Assembly: GCF_006547045.1 (NCBI RefSeq) | Contig: NZ_CP041242.1 | Span: forward strand, 161,001 to 225,000 | Length of the DNA stretch: 64,000 nucleotides | Direction of reading: 5' to 3' | Origin: Lysobacter alkalisoli | GTDB taxonomy: Bacteria > Pseudomonadota > Gammaproteobacteria > Xanthomonadales > Xanthomonadaceae | Part shown: in pieces, positions 26,801 through 35,202 of the stretch | How positions within the stretch are numbered: position 1 is the first letter of the stretch | Layout: every line of letters begins with the position of its first letter | Program-made: the position numbers and the translations under genes | The notes under the pieces: model-generated | Told to the model about the DNA's origin: nothing | What the model saw: the letters and a program-made list of their open reading frames with translations, nothing else | Database searches by the model: none

Positions 26801-29188
26801 CAACCGGAAACCCTGTCGAAACGGGTGCGCGACTTCGCCGCCCCGCGCTATCGCGAGGGATACGAGAAGGGCATCCACGACCACGACGCCACCTTGATCC
26901 TGCAAGCCCTGCTGCCGCTGCAGGACAGCGCCGGCAGCCTGGTGCATGCGCCGGACGCGCGTGCGCTGGCGTGGCTGGCCTGGTCGTTGCTGCAGTCCGG
27001 CGACGATGCAGGGCAGTGGCCGGATCGAGCACGTACCGTCCACGACATCGCCCGACTGCTGGGGCGTCGGGATGGCATCGAGGCGTTGCAACGCGAGGTC
27101 GCGGCCGCGATCGCGGATTGCGTGGAAAGCGGCGCATTGCCATTCGAGGCCGACGTGTGCCCGCGCGCGGCCGATTACCTGGTCGGCGAGCTTGCGGTGC
27201 CGAAGCCATCGTTCCTCGCCAGCCGCCATGCGCGACAGCTGATCGATGCCCTGCACGACCGGCTCGACGAGGCCCGGGCCCGGGATGGTTTCGAGCAGGC
27301 ACTGACCCGGCTCGAAGCCCGTCCGGTGGCGCGTTGGTCGCTGGCTCGCGACTGGCTGCAGGCACTGTGCGCCGACCCCGTGCATGCCGCGCTGTCACGC
27401 CATGTCGACGAGGCGGTCGCCCTGCTGCTGCTCGGCGATACGCTCGGGCTGAAGATCACCGAGGTCGACCTGCATGCCGATGTCGAAGGTCTGCTCGGCG
27501 AGCATCCACGCATCGTCGACGGAAAGATGCGCATCGCGGTGGACGACTTCGCCGCCCGCCTGCGCACCCATCGCGAGGTGTTCGTGCCCGGTTTCCAGCG
27601 CTACCAGGCACAGCGGCAGGCGATCGTCGCGCGCGAGCGCGAGGCGATGCGGCTGGACGAGTTCAAGCCGCGTCCGCTGAGCTCGTTCGTGCGCAACAAG
27701 CTGATCAACGACGTATACCTGTCGGTGATCGGCGACAACCTGGCCAAGCAGATGGGCACGGTCGGCGAATCCAAGCGCAGCGACCTGATGGGCCTGCTGA
27801 TGATGATCTCGCCCCCGGGCTACGGCAAGACCACGCTGATGGAGTACGTGGCGCACCGGCTCGGCCTGATCTTCATGAAGATCAATGCGCCCGCGCTCGG
27901 CCACGAGGTCCGTTCGCTGGATCCGGCGCAGGCGCCCGACGCCACCTCGCGGCAGGAGCTGGAGAAGCTCAACCTGGCGCTGGAGATGGGCAACAACGTG
28001 ATGCTGTACGTCGACGACATCCAGCACACCCATCCCGAGTTCCTGCAGAAGTTCATCTCGCTGTGCGACGGCACCCGCCGCATCGAGGGCGTGTGGAAGG
28101 GCCGTACCCGCACCTACGACATGCGCGGCAAGAAGTTCTGCGTGGTCATGGCCGGCAACCCGTACACCGAGTCCGGCGAGGTGTTCAAGATCCCGGACAT
28201 GCTCGCCAACCGCGCCGACATCTACAACCTCGGCGACGTGCTCGGCGGCATGGAGGACGCGTTCACCCTCAGCTACATCGAGAACTGCCTGACCTCCAAC
28301 CCGGTGCTGGCGCCGCTGGCGACCCGCGACCTGGCCGACCTGTACCGCTTCGTCGACAAGGTGCAGGGCAAGGAGTTTTCCGCCAACGCGCTCAGCCACA
28401 CCTACAGCGGCGCCGAGATCAACGAGATCGGTGCCACGCTCGAACGATTGCTCAAGGTCCGCGACGTGGTCTACCGGGTCAACCAGCAATACATCGCCAG
28501 TGCCGCGCAGGCCGACAAGTACCGCACCGAGCCGCCGTTCCGGCTGCAGGGCAGCTACCGCAACATGAACAAGCTGGCCGAGAAGATCTCGCCGGTGATG
28601 AACGATGCCGAGCTGCAGCAGCTGATCGCCGACCACTACCTCGGCGAGGCCCAACTGCTGACCACCGGCGCCGAGGAGAACCTGCTCAAGCTGGCCGAAC
28701 TGCGCGGCACGATGGATGAAGCACAGCAACTGCGCTGGGCGCAGATCAAGCGCGACTTCATGCGCAACAAGGCGATGGGTGGTGAGGACGCCGATGTCGG
28801 CGCGCGCGTGGTCGCCCAGCTGGCCGACCTGGTGGAGGGGGTGAAGGCGCTGGAGTCACGGGCCGGTGCCTCGCCTTCGTCCGGCGACGCGGCACCGTGG
28901 GCCGAGATCGTCACCCTGCTCGAGCGCCTGGCCGAACGGCCGGCGTCGGTGGCTGCCGGGGCCATGTCCGTCGACCGGTTCCCCTCCGCCCTGGTCGAAG
29001 CGCTGTCGCCTTTGGCCGAGGGCATGCAGGCCCGTGCCGAACAGCAGTCGTTGCTGCTCGGCGAGATCGCCAACCACCTGCGTGAGCGCGACGAGACGAC
29101 CCCGGCCATCAAGACCGAGCGCCAGCAGCAGCTGGAGCAGGCCTTGGCCGAGTTCGCCGACCGCCTGCACGGCCGCACCCGGCGCTGA
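23894..29188 (+). CDS. Giant AAA+ ATPase (often annotated 'DNA repair ATPase', DUF3686-type)
   Basis: This 1764-residue protein has a mixed alpha/beta N-terminal region (about 1-450, corresponding to the DUF3686-type part), a long helical/coiled-coil middle (about 600-900), further helical regions, and one C-terminal AAA+ module. Walker A is SPPGYGKTT at about 1306-1314; Walker B is VMLYVDDIQ near 1370, with Asp-Asp in place of Asp-Glu; sensor 1 is VVMAGNPYTE. The module is closest in style to MoxR-type ATPases. No signal peptide or membrane segment is seen. It is 210 nt from the flotillin gene and 10 nt from the PLD-like gene. The DNA repair name has no support in the sequence or neighbourhood; work on membrane-associated PspA/flotillin assemblies is more plausible. 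Confidence 0.9.
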   Translation: MAEQTAQSTDHDAPGKMAGADSAVDKAVAEGGAYEVLQRRLAEQGQNLRGLAEALNTQRLQEFGSSRMELVGRLRVRTENNCVARDLVQVGDRLLFGYNVFIGLKKETRVEDVFSMYQLVESGDGHDVTPIRLADSFLGDAGFVRDFAELYAYYKDTRLLQLAVRNGKLLAAFQIGERLDDLRVFRWAISDEGREVRYIDNRGERDIALPAPYDFEWTEATREMAVNGRHPHLNILDTVFVETIGGDLTIKIENNTDDGEGIHREPVEDKTQSLDDAKVAFARLGSLMLLKVLPYRETQWRHFVYNTLTRQVRRIDEIGQACIQLPEDHGIVFPGGYYLQNGEYRAFEQSMQGMRFKRALRSPNGEDVLYVFYEPVAGRIALFTYNMIERRLQTPMFGHGHARLADGRMVIFSSESDDPTRVHPMQVWRTPFTSDEFAARQPAGNTFMGRIGNAELVRGISDLYNLVREIEADEVSLQRYGQLAQDARRLFDLHHWLADPQAGEVAPLLHGIVATSESVLDEYEKVESIRRQSAQAMAEAVVAQKALLGSLMTDDWDTVQPYVEALGALSRQRGHLLTLRDYRYMDVAAIDAMEAALLEAQDRIGVATGEFLAGERALAPFTEQLKRLDEQAQAAESVSALAEPLASMQAMSADLDMLSELMATLKVDDATRRTHIVESISEIYARLNQAKARAEQRRKSLGSAESVAQFGAQFSLFSQSIASALALAQDPERCDEQLSRLMVQLEELESQFGEHDQFLADILAKREELLETFESHKQALLDDRQRKAQSVADAATRILDGLSRRTARLASADELNAFFAGDPLILKLRELVERLRTLRDNVRADDVEARLKGARDQAVRGLRDRSELFEAGGDVIKLGPRHRFSVNTQELDLTVMPRGDGLSLHLTGTDYFEPLQDPTLEELRGFWQVSLDSESPQLYRGEYLAGLMLDAAHEGRDGLDRDRLRQALAQPETLSKRVRDFAAPRYREGYEKGIHDHDATLILQALLPLQDSAGSLVHAPDARALAWLAWSLLQSGDDAGQWPDRARTVHDIARLLGRRDGIEALQREVAAAIADCVESGALPFEADVCPRAADYLVGELAVPKPSFLASRHARQLIDALHDRLDEARARDGFEQALTRLEARPVARWSLARDWLQALCADPVHAALSRHVDEAVALLLLGDTLGLKITEVDLHADVEGLLGEHPRIVDGKMRIAVDDFAARLRTHREVFVPGFQRYQAQRQAIVAREREAMRLDEFKPRPLSSFVRNKLINDVYLSVIGDNLAKQMGTVGESKRSDLMGLLMMISPPGYGKTTLMEYVAHRLGLIFMKINAPALGHEVRSLDPAQAPDATSRQELEKLNLALEMGNNVMLYVDDIQHTHPEFLQKFISLCDGTRRIEGVWKGRTRTYDMRGKKFCVVMAGNPYTESGEVFKIPDMLANRADIYNLGDVLGGMEDAFTLSYIENCLTSNPVLAPLATRDLADLYRFVDKVQGKEFSANALSHTYSGAEINEIGATLERLLKVRDVVYRVNQQYIASAAQADKYRTEPPFRLQGSYRNMNKLAEKISPVMNDAELQQLIADHYLGEAQLLTTGAEENLLKLAELRGTMDEAQQLRWAQIKRDFMRNKAMGGEDADVGARVVAQLADLVEGVKALESRAGASPSSGDAAPWAEIVTLLERLAERPASVAAGAMSVDRFPSALVEALSPLAEGMQARAEQQSLLLGEIANHLRERDETTPAIKTERQQQLEQALAEFADRLHGRTRR

Positions 29189-29198
29189 GGAGCGCGGC

Positions 29199-29918
29199 AT
29201 GGATTTCAGCCAACTGGACCGGGTGCTCCGCGACAGCATCGACGACCGGCGCCTGGACCCGGGCGAGAAGCACGAGTTGCGGGCATTGGGCGAACAGCTC
29301 GATCGCGAGCGGGTGCGCTACCTGCGCAATCGTGCGTTCGCGATGGGCCGCGAGTTGATGCAGGCCGATCCTGGCGCTGTGCCCGAGGTGCTGAAGTGGC
29401 TGGAGCAGGTGGTCAGGACCCTGGACATGGCGACCGCGGTCGCGTCCGTGGAGTCCACCGCCTGCTTCACCCCGGGCGATGCCTGCCTGCGAAAGCTGCG
29501 CGAGCTGTGCCGGGGCGCGCGCCACGCGATCGACATCTGCGTGTACACGATCTCCGACGACCGCCTGCGCGAGGAAATCGACGCAGCGCACCGGCGCGGC
29601 ATCGCGGTGCGGGTGGTCAGCGACAACGACAAGCTGCACGATGCCGGCAGCGACGTCGCCTGGCTGCATCGTCGTGGCGTGCCGGTGCGCATCGACGACA
29701 GCCCGCACCACATGCACCACAAGTTCGCCCTGTTCGACGGCCGCTGGCTGGCCAACGGCAGCTTCAACTGGACCCGCAGCGCGAGCGAGTACAACGAGGA
29801 GAACCTCGCGGTGACCGATAATGCGCATCTGGTGCGCTGCTTCGGTGGCCGATTCGAGATTCTGTGGGAGCGATTCCGACATACCGCCCCAATCCTGGAC
29901 GCACTGGCGGTGGCCTGA
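29199..29918 (+). CDS. Phospholipase D-like protein with single HKD motif
   Basis: This 239-residue protein has an N-terminal acidic helical segment (about 1-50, DDRRLDPGEKHELRALGEQL) resembling the small protein at 19081, and a PLD domain (about 85-230). The HKD motif is H173-x-K175-x4-D180 (HHKFALFD), followed by the GSFNWT block. A single HKD means it must act as a dimer, as in Nuc-type nucleases and mitochondrial PLD. It may hydrolyse phospholipid or nucleic acid; the locus favours lipid. GAGGAG overlaps the end of the AAA+ gene, so the two form one transcription unit. Confidence 0.88.
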   Translation: MDFSQLDRVLRDSIDDRRLDPGEKHELRALGEQLDRERVRYLRNRAFAMGRELMQADPGAVPEVLKWLEQVVRTLDMATAVASVESTACFTPGDACLRKLRELCRGARHAIDICVYTISDDRLREEIDAAHRRGIAVRVVSDNDKLHDAGSDVAWLHRRGVPVRIDDSPHHMHHKFALFDGRWLANGSFNWTRSASEYNEENLAVTDNAHLVRCFGGRFEILWERFRHTAPILDALAVA

Positions 29919-30016
29919 GCAGGCCTGAAAGCTTCGGGCTGCCGGCAGTTGGGCCTTGCAGCTGCAACAGCGGATAATGCCGCCCCCGACCTGTCCCGGC
30001 CCCGTCGAGCCCCCTG

Positions 30017-30913
30017 ATGTCCGCCGCCACCTACCCCGACTATCCCTTCACCCCCAGGCGCTTCGAGGTGCGGCCGGGTATCGGCATGAGCTTTCTCGAC
30101 GAGGGCCCGCGCGATGGCGAGGTCGTCGTCATGGTCCACGGCAATCCGTCGTGGAGCTATTACTGGCGCAAGCTGGTGTCGGGGTTGTCCGGTCGCTACC
30201 GCTGCATCGTGCCGGACCACGTCGGCATGGGCCTGTCCGACCGGCCCGGTGATGAGGCCTACGACTACACCCTGCAATCGCGCGTCGACGATCTGGAGGC
30301 ACTGCTGCAGCATCTCGGCGTGACCGGTCCGCTGACCCTGGCGGTGCACGACTGGGGCGGGATGATCGGTTTCGGCTGGGCGCTGGCACGACGTGAACGG
30401 GTGCGGCGGCTGGTGATCCTCAACACCGCCGCGTTCCCGCTGCCGGCGGCCAAGCCGATGCCGTGGCAGCTGTCGCTTGGTCGCGATTCGAAGCTTGGCG
30501 GCTTCATGATCCGCGCCTTCAACCTGTTCGCGCGGGGTGCGGCGTGGGTTGGCGTGGAAAAGCGCATGCCGCGCGCGGTGCGCCGCGCCTACACCGCGCC
30601 CTACGACGGTTGGACCAACGCGATCAGCACCCTGCGCTTCATGCAGGACATCCCGCTGGGCGAGGGCGACCGTGCCTGGCCGTTACTGGCCGAGTCGGCG
30701 CGGGCGCTGCACGAGTACGCCGACCGGCCGGTGTTCATCGGCTGGGGCCTGCGCGATTTCGTGTTCGACAAGCATTTTCTCGACGGCTTCATCGCTGCAT
30801 TGCCGCAGGCCGAAGTACACGCGTTCGAGGACGCCAACCACTACGTGCTGGAAGACGAGGCCGAAGTGCTGGTGCCGGCGATCCGTGACTTCCTGGATCG
30901 CCGCTCGACGTAA
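30017..30913 (+). CDS. oleB: Beta-lactone decarboxylase (haloalkane-dehalogenase-like)
   Basis: OleB decarboxylates the beta-lactone made by OleC to give a cis-olefin in head-to-head hydrocarbon synthesis. The 298-residue alpha/beta hydrolase has the Asp nucleophile D112 in AVHDWGGMIG and the catalytic His H275 in EDANHYVLE, as in the haloalkane-dehalogenase branch. Its identity is supported by oleC and oleD in the same region. The gene is 98 nt after the PLD-like gene and has a GATAAT-like box about 35 nt upstream. Confidence 0.9.
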   Translation: MSAATYPDYPFTPRRFEVRPGIGMSFLDEGPRDGEVVVMVHGNPSWSYYWRKLVSGLSGRYRCIVPDHVGMGLSDRPGDEAYDYTLQSRVDDLEALLQHLGVTGPLTLAVHDWGGMIGFGWALARRERVRRLVILNTAAFPLPAAKPMPWQLSLGRDSKLGGFMIRAFNLFARGAAWVGVEKRMPRAVRRAYTAPYDGWTNAISTLRFMQDIPLGEGDRAWPLLAESARALHEYADRPVFIGWGLRDFVFDKHFLDGFIAALPQAEVHAFEDANHYVLEDEAEVLVPAIRDFLDRRST

Positions 30914-30948
30914 GGCCGCCACCGCGCCCGGAACGGCGGAGAAGAACC

Positions 30949-31356
30949 TCAGGCCGCCATCGGCGTGACGGGGGCCGGCGGCTCGGTGGGCGGCTCCGTC
31001 GGTTCGGTCGGGAAGTCCCAGTCGGCCGGGGTCAGCACCGGCATGCCGTGGCCGAGGCGGGCCTTGTCGCATTGCGGGCTCGGCTCCCCATGCTCCCAAG
31101 ACGCCGGCACCTCGCGGCATACACTGGGCTTGATCGCGTGGATCGAGCAGCGCGAATGCACGCCGATCTCGGCATCGAGGGCGATGCAGCGTGGTGTTTT
31201 GGAGGACGTGCCGCGCATCACCACGCGATGGTGGTCGAAGCGTTCGGTGAGTTCTTCCGGCACGGTCCCGCCGAGGGTGGGGGTGGTCTCGGCCCAGTGG
31301 AACGAGACGCGGAACGTGGCGCAGCAGGCGCCGCAGGTCAGGCAGGGGTGGCTCAT
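30949..31356 (-). CDS. YkgJ family cysteine cluster protein
   Basis: This 135-residue protein has the family N-terminus PCLTCGACCATFRVSF and further Cys in CIALDAEIG, RCSIH, SVCREV and QCDKAR. The C-terminus is a Pro/Glu/Thr-rich tail. The start at 31356 gives the full family motif; a longer frame upstream is antisense to oleC and is rejected. It lies between oleB and oleC on the opposite strand, so it is inserted within the ole locus. Confidence 0.8.
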   Translation of the reverse strand: MSHPCLTCGACCATFRVSFHWAETTPTLGGTVPEELTERFDHHRVVMRGTSSKTPRCIALDAEIGVHSRCSIHAIKPSVCREVPASWEHGEPSPQCDKARLGHGMPVLTPADWDFPTEPTEPPTEPPAPVTPMAA

Positions 31357-31494
31357 GGCCGCCGTCCGGGTTGTAGTTGATGCAGGTGGAATGGGGGTGG
31401 CGGAATTTTGGGAATTCCGCGGCCGCGCGCAAGTGCCCCCGAGGCCGATTACCCCCGATGAGCCGGCGGGTACGCGGGCCGGCCCATGAGCGGC

Positions 31495-31506
31495 GACAAT
31501 AGGCGG
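31495..31506 (+). promoter_or_regulatory. -10-like GACAAT directly before oleC
   Basis: GACAAT at 31495-31500 is 6 nt before ATG 31507 and no ribosome site intervenes. It supports 31507 as the start of oleC over the upstream ATG at 31486. Confidence 0.35.
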
Positions 31507-33216
31507 ATGAGTTTTCCCCAAGACACTCCGGTCGCGGCCGGCCCGGTCGCCACGACGGCCCCCCCCGGCGCCCCGTGCAACATCGCTGCCAGCCTGCCGC
31601 GGCTGGCCGTCGAGGCCCCCGACCGCATCGCCATGCGCTGCCCCGGCCGTCGCGGCCCGGACGGGCTGGCCCGCTACGACCAGACCCTGAGCTACCGCGA
31701 GCTGGATGCGCGCAGCGATGCGATCGCCGCCGGCCTCGCCCGCCACGGCATCGGCCGCGGCACCCGCACCGTGGTGATGGTGCGGCCCTCGCCCGAGTTC
31801 TTTCTGTTGATGTTCGCGCTGTTCAAGGCCGGCGCGGTGCCGGTGCTGGTCGATCCCGGCATCGACAAGCGCGCGCTGAAGCAATGCCTGGACGAGGCGC
31901 AGGCCGAGGCCTTCATCGGCATCCCGCTGGCGCAGTTCGCGCGCGTACTTCTGGGCTGGGCGAAGTCGGCGCGGGTGCGGATCAGCACCGGCCGCCGCGC
32001 CTGGCTGGCCGATGCGACGCTGGCGCAGGTCGAGGCGGACGGGCGGGACGCCGGCCCGCAGCTGGCGGACACCGCGCCGGACGAAGTCGCCGCGATCGTC
32101 TTCACCAGCGGCTCGACCGGGGTGCCCAAGGGCGTGGTCTACCGCCACCGCCACTTCGTTGCCCAGATCGGGCTGATGCGCGCGGCGTTCGGGATCGAGG
32201 CGGGCGGGGTCGACCTGCCGACCTTCCCGCCGTTCGCCCTCTTCGATCCCGCGCTCGGCCTGACCTCGGTGATCCCGGACATGGACCCGACCCGGCCCGC
32301 GCAGGCCGAGCCACGCAAGCTGCACGACGCGATCGCGCGTTTCGGCATCGACCAGTTGTTCGGCTCGCCGGCGCTGATGAAGGTGCTGGCCGACCACGGC
32401 CAGCCGCTGCCGACACTGAAGCGTGTCACCTCGGCCGGCGCCCCGGTCCCGGCGGAAGTGGTGGCGAAAATGCGCGAGCTGCTGCCCGACGATGCCAGTT
32501 TCTGGACCCCCTATGGCGCCACCGAATGCCTGCCGGTCGCGGTGATCGAAGGCCGCGAGTTGCAGGCCACCCGCGAAGCGACCGAACGCGGCGCCGGCAC
32601 CTGCGTCGGCCGCCCGGTGCCGCCGAACGAGGTCCGCATCATCCGTATCACTGACGAGGCCATCGCCGACTGGTCGCAGGCCGAGCTGCTGCCGTCTGGA
32701 GAGATCGGCGAGATCACCGTCGCCGGCCCGACCGCGACCGATGCCTATTTCAATCGCGACAAGCAAACCCGGCTCGCGAAGATCCGCGAGACCTTGCCCG
32801 ACGGAAGCGAACGCGTCGTCCACCGCATGGGCGACGTCGGTTGGTTCGACGAACACGGCCGGCTGTGGTTCTGCGGCCGCAAGTCGCATCGCGTCGAGAC
32901 CGCCGCCGGCCCGCTTTACACCGAGCAGGTCGAACCGGTGTTCAACGTGCATCCACAGGTGCGCCGCACCGCGCTGGTCGGCATCGGCGCACGGGGCTCG
33001 CAGCGGCCGGTGCTGTGCGTGGAACTGGCCGAAGGCGTGACGACGCGCGACTGGCCGCGAATCGAACGCGAACTGCGCGATATCGCCGCCGCACACCCGC
33101 ACTGCGCCGGCATCGACCGCTTCCTGCACCACCCGAAGTTCCCGGTCGACATCCGTCACAATGCCAAGATCGGCCGCGAGAAGCTGGCGGTGTGGGCAGC
33201 AGGGGTGACGCGATGA
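31507..33216 (+). CDS. oleC: Beta-lactone synthetase (AMP-dependent)
   Basis: OleC uses ATP to convert the beta-hydroxy acid made by OleA/OleD into a beta-lactone. The 569-residue protein (576 if started at 31486) belongs to the AMP-forming ligase superfamily: P-loop [13 protein letters not shown] (about 197-209), a second motif TPYGATE and a C-terminal domain ending [10 protein letters not shown] with the active Lys. Its ATGA overlap with oleD (33213-33216) confirms coupling. It is on the plus strand after the minus-strand YkgJ gene. Confidence 0.9.
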   Translation: MSFPQDTPVAAGPVATTAPPGAPCNIAASLPRLAVEAPDRIAMRCPGRRGPDGLARYDQTLSYRELDARSDAIAAGLARHGIGRGTRTVVMVRPSPEFFLLMFALFKAGAVPVLVDPGIDKRALKQCLDEAQAEAFIGIPLAQFARVLLGWAKSARVRISTGRRAWLADATLAQVEADGRDAGPQLADTAPDEVAAIVFTSGSTGVPKGVVYRHRHFVAQIGLMRAAFGIEAGGVDLPTFPPFALFDPALGLTSVIPDMDPTRPAQAEPRKLHDAIARFGIDQLFGSPALMKVLADHGQPLPTLKRVTSAGAPVPAEVVAKMRELLPDDASFWTPYGATECLPVAVIEGRELQATREATERGAGTCVGRPVPPNEVRIIRITDEAIADWSQAELLPSGEIGEITVAGPTATDAYFNRDKQTRLAKIRETLPDGSERVVHRMGDVGWFDEHGRLWFCGRKSHRVETAAGPLYTEQVEPVFNVHPQVRRTALVGIGARGSQRPVLCVELAEGVTTRDWPRIERELRDIAAAHPHCAGIDRFLHHPKFPVDIRHNAKIGREKLAVWAAGVTR

Positions 33217-34226
33217 AGATCCTGGTGACAGGCGGCGGCGGTTTCCTCGGCCAGGCCTTGTGCCGTGGCTTGCGCGAGCGCGGGCATCACGTGGTCAGCT
33301 ACAACCGCGGCTACTACGACGCGTTGGAGAAACTCGGCGTCGAACAGGTGCAGGGCGACCTTGCCCAGCGCGACGCGGTCATCGCTGCGGCGAACGGTTG
33401 CGGCGCGGTGTTCCACAACGCCGCCAAGGCCGGCGCCTGGGGCAGCTACGACAGCTATTTCGATGCCAACGTCATCGGCACCGACAACGTCATCGCAGCC
33501 TGCCGCGTGCACGGCATCGACAAGCTCGTCTACACCTCCACTCCCAGCGTGACCCACCGCGCGACCCATCCGGTCGAGGGCGGCACCGCCGATACCGTGC
33601 CCTATGGCGAAGGCCTGAAGGCGCCATATGCCGCGACCAAGCAGATCGCCGAGAAGGCGGTGCTGCGTGCAAACTCCGCCAGCCTGGCGACGGTGGCGCT
33701 GCGGCCGCGGCTGATCTGGGGCGTCGGCGACAACCAACTGCTGCCGCGACTGGTCGAGCGTGCCCACGCCGGCCGCCTGCGCCTGGTCGGCGGGGGCCAC
33801 AATCTCATCGACACCACCTATATCGACAACGCCGCCCAGGCCCACTTCGACGCCTTCGACCACCTCGCGCCGGGTCGCGCCTGCGCCGGCCGCGCCTACT
33901 TCATCAGCAACGGCGAGCCGCGTCCGCTGCGCGAGATCGTCAACGGTCTGTTGGCCGCGGCCGGTGCACCGACGGTGGACAAGTCGCTGCCATTCGGTGT
34001 CGCCTATGCGGCCGGGGTGGTTTGCGAGGGCTTGTGGACCCTGTTGCCGTTGAAGGGCGAGCCGCCGATGACCCGCTTCCTGGCCGAGCAACTGGCGACC
34101 ACCCACTGGTACTCGATGGAACCGGCCGCGCGCGATTTCGGTTACGTGCCGCGGGTGTCCATTGACGAGGGGTTCACAAGACTGAAGGCTGCCGGTTCCA
34201 CACACATGGCAGTCACCCGCAGCTAA
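33213..34226 (+). CDS. oleD: 2-alkyl-3-ketoalkanoate reductase (NAD(P)-dependent)
   Basis: OleD reduces the beta-keto acid from OleA to a beta-hydroxy acid. The 337-residue extended SDR has the nucleotide-binding motif TGGGGFLG (6-13), and the catalytic Tyr139 and Lys143 (YAATK) with Ser/Thr at about 109-110. Length and context with oleB and oleC support the name. The oleA thiolase that starts the pathway is not in the window. Confidence 0.92.
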   Translation: MKILVTGGGGFLGQALCRGLRERGHHVVSYNRGYYDALEKLGVEQVQGDLAQRDAVIAAANGCGAVFHNAAKAGAWGSYDSYFDANVIGTDNVIAACRVHGIDKLVYTSTPSVTHRATHPVEGGTADTVPYGEGLKAPYAATKQIAEKAVLRANSASLATVALRPRLIWGVGDNQLLPRLVERAHAGRLRLVGGGHNLIDTTYIDNAAQAHFDAFDHLAPGRACAGRAYFISNGEPRPLREIVNGLLAAAGAPTVDKSLPFGVAYAAGVVCEGLWTLLPLKGEPPMTRFLAEQLATTHWYSMEPAARDFGYVPRVSIDEGFTRLKAAGSTHMAVTRS

Positions 34227-34296
34227 CACCCCAACGGACGATGCTCGAAGCGTGCCAATCCGGCACGACCGACGGCACCCGTGCGGGAGGTGCGCC

Positions 34297-34452
34297 ATGC
34301 TCTACTACGCCATCGTCTTTTTCGTCATCGCGATCATCGCCGCGGTGCTCGGGTTCTCCGGCATCGCCGGCGCCGCCACCAACATCGCCTGGATCCTGTT
34401 CGTCGTCTTCCTGGTACTGGCGGCGGTCGCGTTCTTCCGCAAGAGGGTCTGA
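34297..34452 (+). CDS. DUF1328 family small membrane protein (YtjA-like)
   Basis: This 51-residue protein has two hydrophobic helices ([20 protein letters not shown] and [20 protein letters not shown]) and a basic tail FRKRV, the DUF1328 pattern. GGGAGG precedes the ATG. Function unknown; homologues are often stress-related envelope proteins. Confidence 0.88.
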   Translation: MLYYAIVFFVIAIIAAVLGFSGIAGAATNIAWILFVVFLVLAAVAFFRKRV

Positions 34453-34510
34453 TCCGCTCCGGCGAAATCCTCCAGTGAAATCGGGGCTCAGGGACGTGGG
34501 TGCCGGCGGC

Positions 34511-34521
34511 TACAATGCGGC
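34511..34521 (+). promoter_or_regulatory. -10-like TACAAT directly before ubiJ
   Basis: TACAAT at 34511-34516 is 5 nt before ATG 34522, the shortest spacing of the set, with no ribosome site between. Confidence 0.4.
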
Positions 34522-35202
34522 ATGGCCTCGATCCCCCATTCCCCGTTCGCCACCCTCAAGCCAATTGCGGGCCGCGTGCTCGAAGCGGCACTCAACCGCG
34601 CGCTGGCACTGGACGACGATACCCGTCAGGGCCTGGCGGCCCTCGACGGCCGCCGGATCGCGTTGCATCTGGCCGCTCCGCCGCTGGCCCTGCAGGTGCG
34701 GGTGGCCGGTGAACGTCTCGAGGTAGGTCCGGCCGATGATGGCGCCGACCTGTCGGTGCGCAGTTCGCTGGCCGGGCTGATATCCCAGCTGCCTTTCGTG
34801 CGCAACGACGATGCTCCGCCGGTGGGGCAGCTGAGGATCGAGGGCGATGCGGATCTGGCTCGCCGTCTGCAGAAGCTCGCCGAGCGCTTTGACCCCGACT
34901 GGCAGCAGCCCTTCGTCGCCATCCTCGGTGATGTCATCGGGGTGCAGGTCGCCAATGCGATCGCCGCCGGCTTGCGCCATGCCCGGGTTGCCGGCGCCAC
35001 GCTCGCCGCCAATGCCGCCGAGTATGTGACCGAGGAGTCGCGCGACGTGGTCGGTCGCGACGAACTCAACGCCTTTCATGACGACGTCGACACGCTTCGG
35101 GATGATGTCGAGCGACTGATTGCCCGGGTCGCCCGGCTACGCACCGCACCGGAAAGCCCGGTCATGGACGACCGGGCTTCGGCGAAGGGCTCGGCATCAT
35201 GA
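34522..35202 (+). CDS. ubiJ: Ubiquinone biosynthesis accessory factor UbiJ (SCP2 domain)
   Basis: UbiJ binds lipid intermediates in the cytosolic Ubi complex that makes ubiquinone. The 226-residue protein has an SCP2-like lipid-binding domain (about 30-120, [19 protein letters not shown]) and a helical C-terminus (about 170-226). Its stop overlaps the ubiB start (ATGA, 35199-35202), as expected for the ubiJ-ubiB pair; ubiK is also in the window at 41251. Confidence 0.92.
   Translation: MASIPHSPFATLKPIAGRVLEAALNRALALDDDTRQGLAALDGRRIALHLAAPPLALQVRVAGERLEVGPADDGADLSVRSSLAGLISQLPFVRNDDAPPVGQLRIEGDADLARRLQKLAERFDPDWQQPFVAILGDVIGVQVANAIAAGLRHARVAGATLAANAAEYVTEESRDVVGRDELNAFHDDVDTLRDDVERLIARVARLRTAPESPVMDDRASAKGSAS

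Noticed and set aside
23894..29188. Accepting the name 'DNA repair ATPase' as a function
   Set aside because: No DNA-binding or repair motif is visible and the neighbours are membrane proteins; the label seems to come from coiled-coil resemblance.
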